From an uncultured Coprococcus sp. (lineage in GTDB: Bacteria > Bacillota > Clostridia > Lachnospirales > Lachnospiraceae): DNA of 64,000 nucleotides. The stretch's first letter is position 1. Each line of letters opens with the position of its first letter. The position numbers and the translations under genes are program-made. Shown here piece after piece: positions 26,416 through 35,774 of this stretch. Location: the NCBI GenBank assembly GCA_934277375.1, contig CAKQTZ010000007.1, positions 124,001 through 188,000 on the forward strand, given 5' to 3'. Below the pieces are notes generated by a model, which saw only the letters and a list, made by a program, of their open reading frames with translations, did not search any database and was not told the DNA's origin.

Positions 26416-27186
26416 TTACCGCAGATCCCGTCTGCGCATAACGCCCCAGGCTGCCAGTATCATGGATGCTCCATACACCGCAGCAACCGCGAGTGATATA
26501 CCCGCATGTCCCCAATCTATATTCCATTCACTCATCTCGCCCGCCGAGACAAATGGCAGATATGACAGAGCCTTATCTAGTCTGTCCGACTGGAACAGGA
26601 GTGGCATGATGCTGAGTCCCAGATCCACAACAAAGAAGAACAGTATATTCACAGACACTGATGCTGCCTTTGATGTAAGCGCAAATGCCAGAAATACACT
26701 GGTCATGAACATCATAGTCATCACAAAGCCCTCGCACACTATGGATCTGAGCATATACAGCGCGACCGTACCTGTGAACGTCCTGCCAAAACCGCCGGCT
26801 ATCGAAGCCCCGGCCACGTATATAATGATATCTTCCATAGATAATATCCATATCGCCACAACATATACTATGATCTTCGAGATCAATATATGACCACGGC
26901 TGTGCCCCTGCGCTATGGCACACTGTATATCCCTGGACTTGTAATCACTGGTAATGAGTGAAGCTGCCATAAAACCGAACAGCATACCGGACACAGTGCT
27001 TCCTGAAAATGACGTGAGGAGACTGCAGAACTGTGCAAAACCATTCAGCTCAAGTCCCAGAATATCTCCAACAAATCCAACAGACAAAAGGTAGATTATA
27101 TCCTGTGCAAGGAACACTAAAAGGCATACCCTGAAGCCCACGCTTTTCCACAGTTTATAGAATTCAGCCGACAACAATCTAGCCAC
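26416..27186 (-). CDS. ABC-2 type transporter permease
   Basis: 256 residues from a GTG start that lies eight bases after GGAGG and overlaps the ATPase stop. Six hydrophobic helices are visible, starting with FRVCLLVFLAQDIIYLLSVG and ending in AVAAVYGASMILAAWGV. The cytoplasmic piece SDYKSRDIQCAIAQGHSRG after helix two is typical of permeases in BcrA/LanFEG-like ATP-driven exporters. With the upstream ATPase it forms a two-gene exporter. Such systems often remove antimicrobial peptides, but the substrate here is unknown and no two-component system is adjacent. Confidence 0.88.
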   Translation of the reverse strand: MARLLSAEFYKLWKSVGFRVCLLVFLAQDIIYLLSVGFVGDILGLELNGFAQFCSLLTSFSGSTVSGMLFGFMAASLITSDYKSRDIQCAIAQGHSRGHILISKIIVYVVAIWILSMEDIIIYVAGASIAGGFGRTFTGTVALYMLRSIVCEGFVMTMMFMTSVFLAFALTSKAASVSVNILFFFVVDLGLSIMPLLFQSDRLDKALSYLPFVSAGEMSEWNIDWGHAGISLAVAAVYGASMILAAWGVMRRRDLR

Positions 27187-28096
27187 GTGCTCCACCTCCA
27201 ATCATCTTGATGAAATAATTCTCCAGGCTTTCCTCCTCCAGATGATACTCTGCCACAAATACCCTTTCATTGTACAGCACCCATGCCAGTTCATCCGGAT
27301 TCACAGGCTGTTCTATCACCATCTCCGGGCCATTTACATACACCTGTGTTATGTTGTATCTGGACGCAAGTATATCAAGCACCTTCTGGACATCATTTGT
27401 TCTAAGATGTATGCGTCTCTGACACCTGGCATCCAGCTGCTGCGCCGATATGCAGTCCCTGATGCAGCCGCGATCTATGATGATATAATCCGTAGCCAGT
27501 TCGTGGAGCTCTGTAAGTATGTGGCTTGATATAAGTATGGTCACTCCAAATCTCTGGTTGAGCTGTTTGAGCAGATTTCTGATCTCCACAATTCCCACAG
27601 GGTCGAGTCCATTTATAGGCTCATCCAGGAGCAGCAGTTCCGGTCCCGAGAGCATGGCACAGCCTATAGCCAGTCTCTGCTTCATACCCATGGAATAATT
27701 CCTGAACTTCTTATTACCAACTCCCGCCAGCCCTACGTTGGCTATGGTTCTCTCTATAAGCTCATCATTCTTTATTCCTCTGAGTTTCATATTCAATTTA
27801 ATATTGTCTCTTGCATTGTAGTTGGCATGAAGCCCCGCATGCTCGCACACCATTCCAACTCTTCTTCTCGCCTGTATCAGCCCGATCTTATCCGATGCAC
27901 CGAACAGTTCTATCGTTCCCTCATCCGGAAAAATCAACCCATTGATATGGTTGATCATGGTCGTCTTGCCTGCACCATTCTGTCCTATGAAGCCATAGAT
28001 CCTGCCCCGCTCAAGTGATATGTTCACATCCGACAGAACCTTGTTCTTCCCATACGACTTGCTGAGGTTACTGACCCTTACTATCGTATCTGCCAT
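27179..28096 (-). CDS. ABC transporter ATP-binding protein (BcrA-like)
   Basis: 305 residues from the ATG at 28096 (MADTIVRVSNLSKSYGKN), seven bases after AAAGGA. The complete nucleotide-binding domain shows Walker A GQNGAGKT, the signature YSMGMKQRL (with SMG instead of SGG, usual in this subfamily), Walker B LLLLDEPINGLD and the His switch SSH. The C-terminal 90 residues are the accessory domain of BcrA-type ATPases. It is translationally coupled to the permease gene by overlap. It energises export by that permease. Confidence 0.93.
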   Translation of the reverse strand: MADTIVRVSNLSKSYGKNKVLSDVNISLERGRIYGFIGQNGAGKTTMINHINGLIFPDEGTIELFGASDKIGLIQARRRVGMVCEHAGLHANYNARDNIKLNMKLRGIKNDELIERTIANVGLAGVGNKKFRNYSMGMKQRLAIGCAMLSGPELLLLDEPINGLDPVGIVEIRNLLKQLNQRFGVTILISSHILTELHELATDYIIIDRGCIRDCISAQQLDARCQRRIHLRTNDVQKVLDILASRYNITQVYVNGPEMVIEQPVNPDELAWVLYNERVFVAEYHLEEESLENYFIKMIGGGARG

Positions 28097-28178
28097 ATAT
28101 TCCTTTACCTTTCTATCTGTACTTTCTATTCGCACTTCCCCCATGTGGTTATAAAATGCCTGAAAACCGACACAAAAA

Positions 28179-28212
28179 AACCACTATCCAATAATAACAT
28201 TGAATAGTGGTT
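28179..28212 (-). terminator. Terminator of the rpsF-ssb-rpsR operon
   Basis: AACCACTATTCAAT and its near-perfect complement around a short AT-rich loop, followed on the minus strand by TTTTTTTGTG. It lies 27 bp past rpsR. Confidence 0.92.
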
Positions 28213-28238
28213 CTGTATATACTTATCACTGATAAGAA

Positions 28239-28502
28239 TTAATCCTGAACGTATGGTAATATTGCGATCTGTCTAGCTCTCTTGACAGCAATTGTTATTG
28301 CTCTCTGATGCTTAGCACATGTTCCTGTGATTCTTCTAGGAAGGATCTTACCTCTCTCTGAGATATACTTTCTGAGTGCGTTTGAATCCTTGTAATCGAT
28401 CACAGCATCTTTATTAGCACAATACTCGCAGACTTTCTTTCTTCTACGGATATTTCTTCTCTTCATTGGAGCGTCAGCTCTATCAGTCTTGTTATAAGCC
28501 AT
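28239..28502 (-). CDS. rpsR: Ribosomal protein bS18
   Basis: 87 residues, the normal length. Small-subunit protein that pairs with bS6 in the platform. The hallmark [38 protein letters not shown] and [20 protein letters not shown] are intact, including the Cys pairs of the zinc-containing form (CEYC plus C...H). Last gene of rpsF-ssb-rpsR. Confidence 0.98.
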   Translation of the reverse strand: MAYNKTDRADAPMKRRNIRRRKKVCEYCANKDAVIDYKDSNALRKYISERGKILPRRITGTCAKHQRAITIAVKRARQIAILPYVQD

Positions 28503-28520
28503 TGTATTTACCTCCTTATT

Positions 28521-28973
28521 TTACTTGAATGGTAAATCGTCCTCAATACCTTCCGGTATACTCATGAAGCCCTCTGCTCCCGCATTGCCAGGTGCCGGTC
28601 TTCCTGCTGGCTGATATCCACCTGCTGATGCCTGTCCGCTTGCAGCTTTGCTCTCAGCAAACTCCTGCTCCTCGACAACAACATCTGTTGTGTATACCTT
28701 ATTACCATCCTTATTCGTGTAGCTACCAGTCTGTATTCTTCCTGTTATCGCGATCTTCGTACCCTGCTTTAAATACTTCTCAGCAAACTCTGCGCTTTTG
28801 CCAAATGCTACGCAGCCGATAAAGTCAGCAGTCTGGTCACCATTTCTATTAAATCTTCTGTCTACAGCCAATGTGTATCTGGCAATGGCCATCTGTCCAT
28901 CACCTGAACCCGACTGTGAATATCTAACTTCTGGGTCTCTTGTAAGACGGCCCATCAATATTACCTTGTTCAT
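28521..28973 (-). CDS. ssb: Single-stranded DNA-binding protein
   Basis: 150 residues. OB-fold domain in residues 1-105 (MNKVILMGRLTRDPEVRYSQ; KYLKQGTKIAITGRIQTGSY), a Gly/Ala/Pro-rich linker, and the conserved acidic tip EDDLPFK that recruits partner enzymes. Encoded between rpsF and rpsR, the standard bacterial arrangement, so it is made at high level with ribosomal proteins. It binds single-stranded DNA at replication forks and during repair. Confidence 0.97.
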   Translation of the reverse strand: MNKVILMGRLTRDPEVRYSQSGSGDGQMAIARYTLAVDRRFNRNGDQTADFIGCVAFGKSAEFAEKYLKQGTKIAITGRIQTGSYTNKDGNKVYTTDVVVEEQEFAESKAASGQASAGGYQPAGRPAPGNAGAEGFMSIPEGIEDDLPFK

Positions 28974-28989
28974 TATAGAATACCTCCTA

Positions 28990-29280
28990 TTACTCGGCGT
29001 CTAATCTAACGCAAAGATATCTAAGAACTGATTCCATAATACGAATGTTAGCCTCAAGCTGAGCTGGAACGTCAGCCTCTGCATCAAACTGAATGAAGTA
29101 GTAGTACGCTTCGCCCATCTTCTGAATCTCGTAAGCAAGCTTCTTAAGTCCACACTCGTTAACTTCTGTAATTGTTGCGTCAGCCTTCTCAATATAAGAC
29201 TTAACCTTATCAACTACAGCTGTTCTGGCTTCCTCATCAATCTTTGCACTAACAACTAAAGTCAATTCATATTTGTTCAT
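28990..29280 (-). CDS. rpsF: Ribosomal protein bS6
   Basis: 96 residues. MNKYELTLVVSAKIDEEART and LKKLAYEIQKMGEAYYYFIQ are typical. It forms a heterodimer with bS18 on the 30S platform; the family does not carry the C-terminal Glu tail of enterobacteria. First gene of the operon, with TAAGGAGG eight bases before the ATG. Confidence 0.98.
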   Translation of the reverse strand: MNKYELTLVVSAKIDEEARTAVVDKVKSYIEKADATITEVNECGLKKLAYEIQKMGEAYYYFIQFDAEADVPAQLEANIRIMESVLRYLCVRLDAE

Positions 29281-29358
29281 TACATTGCACCTCCTTATGG
29301 TCTCTGGCCCACATAATATGTGAGCAAGGAAAATATGATTAATACATCACAATTTCAG

Positions 29359-29387
29359 ATAGTAACATATTATTCCAGCCAATTCAA
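29359..29387 (-). promoter_or_regulatory. Promoter of rpsF-ssb-rpsR
   Basis: On the minus strand TTGAAT, 17 bp, TACTAT. The leader of about 75 nt before rpsF contains CTCACATA/TATGTGGG arms, a possible site for autoregulation by the S6-S18 pair, which is known in other bacteria. Confidence 0.7.
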
Positions 29388-29439
29388 GCTTTTTTTATTA
29401 TTGATTCCCATATAATCTTACATATAATTTCATGGTGTT

Positions 29440-30270
29440 TCAACGGAACTCTGTCGCATGCTTTCTCGACCAGAGCGGAAACAGTGTTCTCTGGCACCTG
29501 TAATTTTCTCTCTGCTCTATCCCTGCAGCGTTAAAGAATGTCCGCCACATGTCTGTGTAATCATCCTCCATCTTCTCCGCCTCGTACAGCGCCTTTATCT
29601 CTGAATCAGCGAGTCTTTTCACGTACATGTCAGAATCAGCAGGATGTACAACAGCATATTCTCTATTATCATCTACTATAAGCCAGTGCTCCGACTGCAT
29701 CCTGTCCCTGAAATGATCCGCCACAAGAAGCGCCACGTCATCCTTGGGCTCAATATGACATATATAGATATTCCCATAAACTGCTGTAAATCTTGCTATC
29801 TCACGGAACAGATGCGCCTCATTGCCAACCCCGCGTCCAAGTTCCATGATCCTCATAACCTCCGGTCTTATAAGCATATGTTCAACATCACGGCCATTGG
29901 CAAATGCAAGCACAAGATACCTGTATACCGAATCAAGTGCATCATCCTGATGTGACAGCAGCGCATTGAACATATTGCGATACACAAGCCATGATAATTT
30001 CCTTACAGATCTTGTGACCTTCTCACTCTTTTCACAGTCTGGTTCAATATGTATATAATCGGCAAACATATCCAGCTGATCCACCGGCTCTTTCATGAGC
30101 ATAACATGTTCATGTCCCACACTCAGTGCCATACTCCACGCCTCATATATGCATGTCGCCATATCATCATATCTGTCCCTGCATGTAAAAACCTTCACGC
30201 TGTCCGTATACTGCATATCCACGCCACATATATCATTATTGTCATGTCCGTTCATATCATTCACCTTCAC
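29440..30270 (-). CDS. TIGR03915-type putative DNA metabolism protein, partner of radical SAM protein
   Basis: 276 residues (a GTG start overlapping the upstream stop; an ATG five codons in, after AAGGTGA, is an alternative). I recognise the pattern of the small partner that follows the TIGR03916 radical SAM protein in many Firmicutes: a variable N-terminus, a middle helical DUF4130-like domain (about 85-160, SWLVYRNMFNALLSH and MRIMELGRGVGNEAHLFREI) and the C-terminal RMQSEHWLIVDDNREYAVVH and LFPLWSRKHATEF. It is described as a uracil-glycosylase-related or DNA-metabolism protein, but its reaction is unknown. The 4-base overlap with the radical SAM gene implies coupled translation, and both fall under the same LexA box. 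Confidence 0.85.
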   Translation of the reverse strand: MKVNDMNGHDNNDICGVDMQYTDSVKVFTCRDRYDDMATCIYEAWSMALSVGHEHVMLMKEPVDQLDMFADYIHIEPDCEKSEKVTRSVRKLSWLVYRNMFNALLSHQDDALDSVYRYLVLAFANGRDVEHMLIRPEVMRIMELGRGVGNEAHLFREIARFTAVYGNIYICHIEPKDDVALLVADHFRDRMQSEHWLIVDDNREYAVVHPADSDMYVKRLADSEIKALYEAEKMEDDYTDMWRTFFNAAGIEQRENYRCQRTLFPLWSRKHATEFR

Positions 30271-31862
30271 GCCTTCATTCCAATATCAAACAATGTCATC
30301 TGCCTGTACTCTGGCGTATTCTGATGCGCCACCTGCCAGTTTTCTCCTCGGCTCATATCAGTCATCTCCCTGACTATATAATCCCGCTCTATCGGGATCC
30401 TATACATCATGCGTCCACCACAGGTTATAAAGTAATGCGCCCTTTTGAGCACCACCCCCATCTTCTTAAGGCTGTCAAAATCAAGGCTTCCATATCTCCG
30501 GCTCCTTACTATCCTTCCAGCCGACTTTGGGCCTATACCAGGAATCCTTAAGAGCAGATCATACGGCGCTGTCTGAACCTCCACTGGGAACTGGTCCAGA
30601 TGCCTTACAGCCCAGTTGCACTTGGGATCCATCCTCTGATCAAGATTCGGCTCAGACTCGGACAATATCTCCTCGGCATGAAAACCATAGTATCGGAGCA
30701 GCCAATCCGCCTGATACAGCCTGTGCTCCCGCAGAAGCGGAACCGCCGTGTCAAGAGATGGAAGTGCCGAATCCTCGTTGATCGGTATATACGCGGAATA
30801 AAACACACGCTTCAGATCATATCGCTGATACAGTCTCTGTGCCGTGTGTATAAGCGTGTAATCTGACTCACCACTGGCTCCCACTATCATCTGTGTGCTC
30901 TGCCCCGCCGGGGCAAATGCTCTTCTCCTGTCAGTATCTCCAAACATGACAGGGAGAGGCGAATAGCTGTCCGATATATAATGCATCGATACATGCTGTA
31001 TATCAGTCATCGCCCCATTCTTCATACCCGCTACACCGATGCCACTTTTATCAGATGCCATCCCCTCTGTGAGTTTCTCTGCCGCTGTCATATGCAGAGC
31101 ACCATGGCTATCCTGTTCCACCAGTTCTGTCTTATATGCATCCAGATCCTTCCGCAGATTCTTCTCATTGAATATACTTCCGGTCAGATATCTGTTGATG
31201 CCGCTCCTCTCCATGCGCGCGGTCTTGCCCACAGCCAGTCTGTGGGATTCTATAGTGCTGGTCAGCTTGCCCATAGGATCAAGTATGGTGCCAAAGCTCT
31301 TGTTCGGGGCAAGCTTCTTCAGGCTCTCCTCAGTCGGCAGCTCCATATTAACACTTATCCTGTCCGCTAAATATCCCACCATGCTTATAAGTTCATCTGA
31401 CGCCCCCGGAATGGTCTTCACATGGATATATCCATTGAACCTGTACTTCGTCCTGAGAAGATACAGAGTCTCACACATCCTCTGCATGGTGTATGTCGGA
31501 TCCCTGAGCACACCGGAGCTCAAAAATAATCCTTCTATATAATTCCTCTTGTAGAACTCTACGACCAGCTCGCACAGCTCCTCCGGTTCAAATGTCGTTC
31601 TTGGCACATCATTGCTTCTGCGGTTCAGACAGTACTTGCAGTCATATACGCAGTGGTTCGTCATAAGGACTTTAAGCAGCGATATACATCTTCCATCCGC
31701 TGCAAAGCTGTGACATATACCACATGATACACTGTTGCCCAGGGCTCCCTTCTGTCCCTTCCTGTCCACTCCACTGGATGTACACGCCACATCATACTTC
31801 GCCGCATCCGCCAGTATATTCAGTTTTTCCTTAGTTGTAAGTCCTGTAATTATCTCGTTCAT
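30267..31862 (-). CDS. Putative DNA modification/repair radical SAM protein (TIGR03916 type), SOS-controlled
   Basis: 531 residues. The radical SAM cluster motif CVYDCKYC (C71, C75, C78) is preceded by an extra Cys set (CGICHSF...C, residues 47-59). The S-adenosylmethionine-binding barrel continues to about 330. Near 440-465 a helix-hairpin-helix, LLRIPGIGPKSAGRIV, points to DNA binding. The family is thought to act in DNA repair or modification; no substrate is established. Start choice: the ATG at 31862 lies about seven bases after a perfect TATAAT, and no Shine-Dalgarno or better in-frame start exists, so the mRNA is probably leaderless. A reading frame further upstream crosses the promoter and is rejected. 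Confidence 0.92.
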   Translation of the reverse strand: MNEIITGLTTKEKLNILADAAKYDVACTSSGVDRKGQKGALGNSVSCGICHSFAADGRCISLLKVLMTNHCVYDCKYCLNRRSNDVPRTTFEPEELCELVVEFYKRNYIEGLFLSSGVLRDPTYTMQRMCETLYLLRTKYRFNGYIHVKTIPGASDELISMVGYLADRISVNMELPTEESLKKLAPNKSFGTILDPMGKLTSTIESHRLAVGKTARMERSGINRYLTGSIFNEKNLRKDLDAYKTELVEQDSHGALHMTAAEKLTEGMASDKSGIGVAGMKNGAMTDIQHVSMHYISDSYSPLPVMFGDTDRRRAFAPAGQSTQMIVGASGESDYTLIHTAQRLYQRYDLKRVFYSAYIPINEDSALPSLDTAVPLLREHRLYQADWLLRYYGFHAEEILSESEPNLDQRMDPKCNWAVRHLDQFPVEVQTAPYDLLLRIPGIGPKSAGRIVRSRRYGSLDFDSLKKMGVVLKRAHYFITCGGRMMYRIPIERDYIVREMTDMSRGENWQVAHQNTPEYRQMTLFDIGMKA

Positions 31863-31869
31863 GCATATT

Positions 31870-31898
31870 ATTATACGAACGTTTGTTCGATATTGCAA
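31870..31898 (-). promoter_or_regulatory. LexA (SOS) box inside the promoter of the radical SAM repair operon
   Basis: On the minus strand TTGCAA, a 17-bp spacer and perfect TATAAT. The spacer ends with the 14-bp palindrome CGAACAAACGTTCG (31876-31889), a full match to the Gram-positive LexA/DinR box (CGAAC-N4-GTTCG). LexA bound here would cover the whole promoter, so the operon should be repressed until DNA damage. Confidence 0.9.
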
Positions 31899-31983
31899 GA
31901 GGTAATTTCTGGATGTCCAAAGTTTCCGAGATTCAAAAACAAGCTGTCCTCCCCCCAGTGTCCTAAATGCCACGATAGTAAAA

Positions 31984-32020
31984 AAGACCAGACACACTCT
32001 GAACGAATGTATCCGGTCTT
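31984..32020 (-). terminator. Terminator of pckA
   Basis: AAGACC and GATACA arms pair with TGTGTC and GGTCTT with single mismatches; on the minus strand TTTTTTAC follows. It lies about 60 bp past the pckA stop. The rest of 31900-32081 holds no gene. Confidence 0.8.
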
Positions 32021-32081
32021 CTCTATGCGAAAGGCTCTGAACTATGGCAGATCCTTTCTTCTATATAATCTAAGGTATATC

Positions 32082-33686
32082 TTAGAGCTGTGGGCCTGCT
32101 GCAACTAATGCTTTACCTGCTGCATTTCCCTCGTACTTAGCAAAGTTCTTCTGGAATCTTGCTGCAAGATCCTTAGCCTTTGTCTCCCACTCTGAAGCAT
32201 CAGCGTATGTGTCACGTGGGTCAAGGATTGCTGGATCTACGCCAGGAAGCTCTGTTGGAACCTCGAAGTCGAACATAGGGATCTTCTTTGTAGGAGCCTC
32301 ATTGATAGCACCGCTGAGGATTGCATCGATGATTCCTCTTGTATCCTTGATTGAGATTCTCTTGCCTGTTCCATTCCATCCTGTGTTGACAAGGTATGCC
32401 TTAGCACCGCTCTTCTCCATCTTCTTAACAAGCTCCTCTGCATACTTTGTAGGATGCAGCTCGAGGAATGCCTGACCGAAGCAAGCTGAGAATGTAGGTG
32501 TTGGCTCTGTGATACCTCTCTCTGTACCAGCAAGCTTTGCTGTGAATCCTGACAGGAAGTAGTACTGTGTCTGCTCTGGTGTAAGGATTGATACTGGAGG
32601 AAGTACTCCAAATGCATCTGCTGAAAGGAAGATTACGTTCTTTGCAGCCGGTGCTGATGATATAGGTCTTACAATGTTCTGGATGTGATCTATTGGGTAA
32701 GATACACGAGTGTTCTCTGTTACGCTCTTATCAGCGAAGTCGATCTTGCCGTTTGCATCAAGTGTAACGTTCTCAAGAAGAGCGTTTCTCCTGATTGCAT
32801 TGTAGATGTCTGGCTCTGAATCCTTGTCAAGGTCGATAACCTTAGCGTAGCATCCACCCTCGAAGTTGAATACACCGTTGTCATCCCAGCCGTGCTCGTC
32901 ATCACCGATGAGGAGACGCTTTGGATCTGTTGAAAGTGTTGTCTTACCTGTTCCTGAAAGTCCGAAGAAGATGGCTGTGTTCTCACCGTTCATATCTGTG
33001 TTAGCTGAGCAGTGCATTGAAGCCATTCCCTTAAGTGGAAGGTAGTAGTTCATCATTGAGAACATACCCTTCTTCATCTCTCCGCCGTACCATGTGTTAA
33101 CGATAACCTGCTCATGGCTTGTGATGTTGAATGCTACACATGTCTCTGAGTTAAGTCCTAACTCCTTGTAGTTCTCAACCTTAGCCTTTGAAGCGTTGTA
33201 TACAACAAAATCTGGCTCGAAGTTCTTAAGCTCTTCCTCAGTTGGCTTGATGAACATGTTTGTTACGAAATGAGCCTGCCAAGCAACCTCAACGATGAAA
33301 CGGATAGCCATACGTGTATCAGCATTTGCTCCACAGAATGCATCAACTACAAAAAGTCTCTTGTTTGAGAGCTCCTTCTTAGCAAGATCCTTAACTGATG
33401 CCCATGTCTCCTCTGTCATTGGATGGTTGTCATTCTTGTACTCATCTGATGTCCACCATACAGTGTCCTTTGAGTTCTCATCTACTACGATATACTTATC
33501 TTTAGGTGAACGGCCTGTATAAATACCAGTCATAACGTTAACTGCGCCGAGCTCACTAACCTGTCCCATCTCGTATCCCTGAAGGTCAGCCTTTGTCTCT
33601 TCCTCGAATAACAATTCATATGAAGGATTGTGTACGATCTCTGTTGTGCCTGTAATGCCATACTTAGTTAAATCAACTGTTGCCAT
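32082..33686 (-). CDS. pckA: Phosphoenolpyruvate carboxykinase (ATP)
   Basis: 534 residues, typical length. Interconverts oxaloacetate plus ATP with PEP, CO2 and ADP; in gut anaerobes it often runs toward oxaloacetate. Visible motifs: the substrate Arg in [12 protein letters not shown], the kinase P-loop [21 protein letters not shown] with metal-binding Asp, NFEGGCYAK, and [12 protein letters not shown]. The ATG follows AAAGGAGT. Monocistronic with its own promoter, a leader of about 130 nt and a terminator. The codon use looks strongly biased, as expected of a highly expressed gene. Confidence 0.98.
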   Translation of the reverse strand: MATVDLTKYGITGTTEIVHNPSYELLFEEETKADLQGYEMGQVSELGAVNVMTGIYTGRSPKDKYIVVDENSKDTVWWTSDEYKNDNHPMTEETWASVKDLAKKELSNKRLFVVDAFCGANADTRMAIRFIVEVAWQAHFVTNMFIKPTEEELKNFEPDFVVYNASKAKVENYKELGLNSETCVAFNITSHEQVIVNTWYGGEMKKGMFSMMNYYLPLKGMASMHCSANTDMNGENTAIFFGLSGTGKTTLSTDPKRLLIGDDEHGWDDNGVFNFEGGCYAKVIDLDKDSEPDIYNAIRRNALLENVTLDANGKIDFADKSVTENTRVSYPIDHIQNIVRPISSAPAAKNVIFLSADAFGVLPPVSILTPEQTQYYFLSGFTAKLAGTERGITEPTPTFSACFGQAFLELHPTKYAEELVKKMEKSGAKAYLVNTGWNGTGKRISIKDTRGIIDAILSGAINEAPTKKIPMFDFEVPTELPGVDPAILDPRDTYADASEWETKAKDLAARFQKNFAKYEGNAAGKALVAAGPQL

Positions 33687-33820
33687 TTTTCTTAACTCCT
33701 TTTCTTTAAATGTATTTCATTGATAGATGCCTGTCGCTCATGCCCTGCCGGCACTGCGTTTTATGCGGCACTCAATAATCTGGAAATAAATATGAACACT
33801 TACTCTCATATTCAGTTGAA

Positions 33821-33849
33821 AGTATACCCAATTAGTCAAAATAAATCAA
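33821..33849 (-). promoter_or_regulatory. Promoter of pckA
   Basis: On the minus strand TTGATT, 17 bp, TATACT. The leader between it and the ATG is GC-rich near 33735-33770 (GCCGGCAGGGC region) and may be structured; no known riboswitch is recognised. 33850-33928 holds no gene. Confidence 0.75.
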
Positions 33850-33928
33850 TATGATTATTGAGTTTTTTTTGTAGTTTACAGAAACTTCTCATTTATAATC
33901 TGAATTTTATATTTATTACTTGCATAAC

Positions 33929-34918
33929 CTAAGATAATGAGCTTCCACGTCTCTTCTCAAGGAATTTTGACTTCACTATCAGAATATCCCCCGTCTGTAT
34001 CCTCAGATCACCGGTCGGCAGTATAGACATATTATCCCTGAGTACCATATATATATTCACACCATACTCCTCCGTAGCCTGAAGTATGGTCCTGCCACAA
34101 AACTTGCTCACATCATCTACGAGCAGTTCTCCTATCTCATCCACGTCAACAACTTTGGACTCCTCGTTGGCATTGTTCTGATACTGCTCTACAAATCCGG
34201 CGCTTATGATACCTGTAGGTATAGCCACCAGCAGGACTCCCATGAACGCTATGACTATCGCCATACATTTGCCGAGGAGAGTGATCGGGTAAATGTCTCC
34301 GTACCCCACGGTGAGGACTGTCGATACCGCCCACCATATGCCGCTGAAGGCGTTGCTGAACACTCCCGGCTGTGCGGCATGCTCAGTGCTGTACATGCAC
34401 AGGCTGCTCGCCATCATGAGTATGAATATGATGAACATGGACGATATGATCTGTCTGCTCTTTCTCACGAGAACCAGCTTGATGACATTGAAGCTGTCGT
34501 ATCTGGAATTGATCCTGAACAGATGGAATATCCTGACTACCCTGAGCATCCTGAACGCCACGAATCCTGACAGGAAGAACACCGGTATGATCGTGAGCAG
34601 ATCCACAACTCCGTCATATGATATGAGGAACTTACCTATGGCTTTCCCCCTCGTGCATGTCGGATACAGGAAATCCGCCGTCCATATGCGGAGAATATAC
34701 TCAACGCAGAATATGCCTGTAGTCACCCACTCGATAACACTCAGCATCCCATAATATGGTTCAAGCTGATCGTATGTCTGCAGGAACATCACCGATATGT
34801 TCAACAATATGACAACCACTATAAATATGTCAAATGCGCGGCTTGCCAGATTGCTTTTGTCCCCTATCTGTATTATGTCAAATATTTGCTTTTTCAGTTT
34901 TGTCTTGTTTACCGCCAT
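33929..34918 (-). CDS. Voltage-gated K+ channel-like protein with C-terminal TrkA-C-like domain
   Basis: 329 residues from the ATG at 34918 (MAVNKTKLKKQIF), after AGAGGGAT. Six transmembrane segments: S4 shows regularly spaced Arg (FRMLRVVRIFHLFRINSRYD, near 140-160), and the pore carries the selectivity filter TVGYGD (near 218-223). The last 80 residues, with MVLRDNMSILPTGDLRIQTG and DILIVKSKFL, resemble a TrkA-C/RCK-type ligand domain. It should conduct K+ in response to voltage and possibly a ligand. It lies 100 bp after the ZorB-like gene on the same strand, so it may be part of the same operon; no promoter is obvious between them. Confidence 0.9.
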   Translation of the reverse strand: MAVNKTKLKKQIFDIIQIGDKSNLASRAFDIFIVVVILLNISVMFLQTYDQLEPYYGMLSVIEWVTTGIFCVEYILRIWTADFLYPTCTRGKAIGKFLISYDGVVDLLTIIPVFFLSGFVAFRMLRVVRIFHLFRINSRYDSFNVIKLVLVRKSRQIISSMFIIFILMMASSLCMYSTEHAAQPGVFSNAFSGIWWAVSTVLTVGYGDIYPITLLGKCMAIVIAFMGVLLVAIPTGIISAGFVEQYQNNANEESKVVDVDEIGELLVDDVSKFCGRTILQATEEYGVNIYMVLRDNMSILPTGDLRIQTGDILIVKSKFLEKRRGSSLS

Positions 34919-35018
34919 TGTATCCCTCTTGATTATGCCTGTTAATTGTAGCCATTCATCCACGGATGATCTATTAAATAAACTATTGGATATTCTGTTT
35001 GCCAACCCATTAGATGTG

Positions 35019-35774
35019 CTATTTATCCTTGAGGATATCCATCATCTCGTCTATCATCTCTTCATCCTGAAGCCTGAACTTGATCTCCACGCGCCTCGAC
35101 GCTGCCATGTCCACGGTGCCATCCTTCTTGTAGACCGGATTGCTGTAGGACTTGCCATTTGCCGTGAGCACGGTCCTCAGCTGGTCTTCCTGTCCATTGC
35201 TTATGATGCCGTTGCTCTCCGTCAGGCAGTACTTTGCCACAGAGAACGCGCGCTGCTGTGAAAGCTCCAGATTATATATATACGAACCGTTCGTGTCCGT
35301 GTGCCCCTCTATAATTATCTCCGAAACATATTTCCTGTAGTCATCGCTCAGAAGCACGCTGCAGTACTTCGGCAGGAACTGGTTGATAAATTCCCGTCCC
35401 TCAACCGTGAGTTCACTGTCCGATACATCGAAGAGCACTCCCGCGTCAAATGTTATGGCTCCGGTCTTCTCATCTATCTTCACATTCAGTGAGCTGCCTG
35501 AGAACTCATCCCTGAGTGCCTTTACAAGGTCGCTTCTGATACCCGCGATCCTGTCCAGCTCCTTCTGCTGCTCATCAAGAAGCTTCTCCTGCTCCGCTAT
35601 GATCTCCTTCTGTTCATCCAGCTGCGCCTGCTTGCTCTCATACTGTATCTTGGACTGCATGAGCGTGAAGGATATGATGAGTATGAATATCAGCAGCAGA
35701 GCCGCCATCATATCTGAGTATGACAGCCAGTAAGAGGTCTCCTCTTCCTCCGGTCTTCTCCTCTTTCTGCTCAT
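35019..35774 (-). CDS. MotB/ZorB-like OmpA-family stator protein
   Basis: 251 residues. One N-terminal membrane helix beginning SYSDMMAALLLIFILIISF, with Asp21 as the candidate proton carrier, then a coiled coil (about 45-80, Gln/Glu/Lys-rich) and a C-terminal OmpA peptidoglycan-binding domain (IIEGHTDTNGSYIYNLELSQ near 165 and ASRRVEIKF near 230). This is the layout of MotB and of ZorB. It overlaps the MotA-like gene by four bases. No flagellar gene is in the window, so a non-flagellar proton-driven motor is likely. Canonical Zorya partners (ZorC, D or E) are absent on both sides. Confidence 0.87.
   Translation of the reverse strand: MSRKRRRPEEEETSYWLSYSDMMAALLLIFILIISFTLMQSKIQYESKQAQLDEQKEIIAEQEKLLDEQQKELDRIAGIRSDLVKALRDEFSGSSLNVKIDEKTGAITFDAGVLFDVSDSELTVEGREFINQFLPKYCSVLLSDDYRKYVSEIIIEGHTDTNGSYIYNLELSQQRAFSVAKYCLTESNGIISNGQEDQLRTVLTANGKSYSNPVYKKDGTVDMAASRRVEIKFRLQDEEMIDEMMDILKDK

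Noticed and set aside
31863..31997. Upstream extension of the radical SAM protein
   Set aside because: It would run through the LexA box and promoter, and its residues do not resemble the family.
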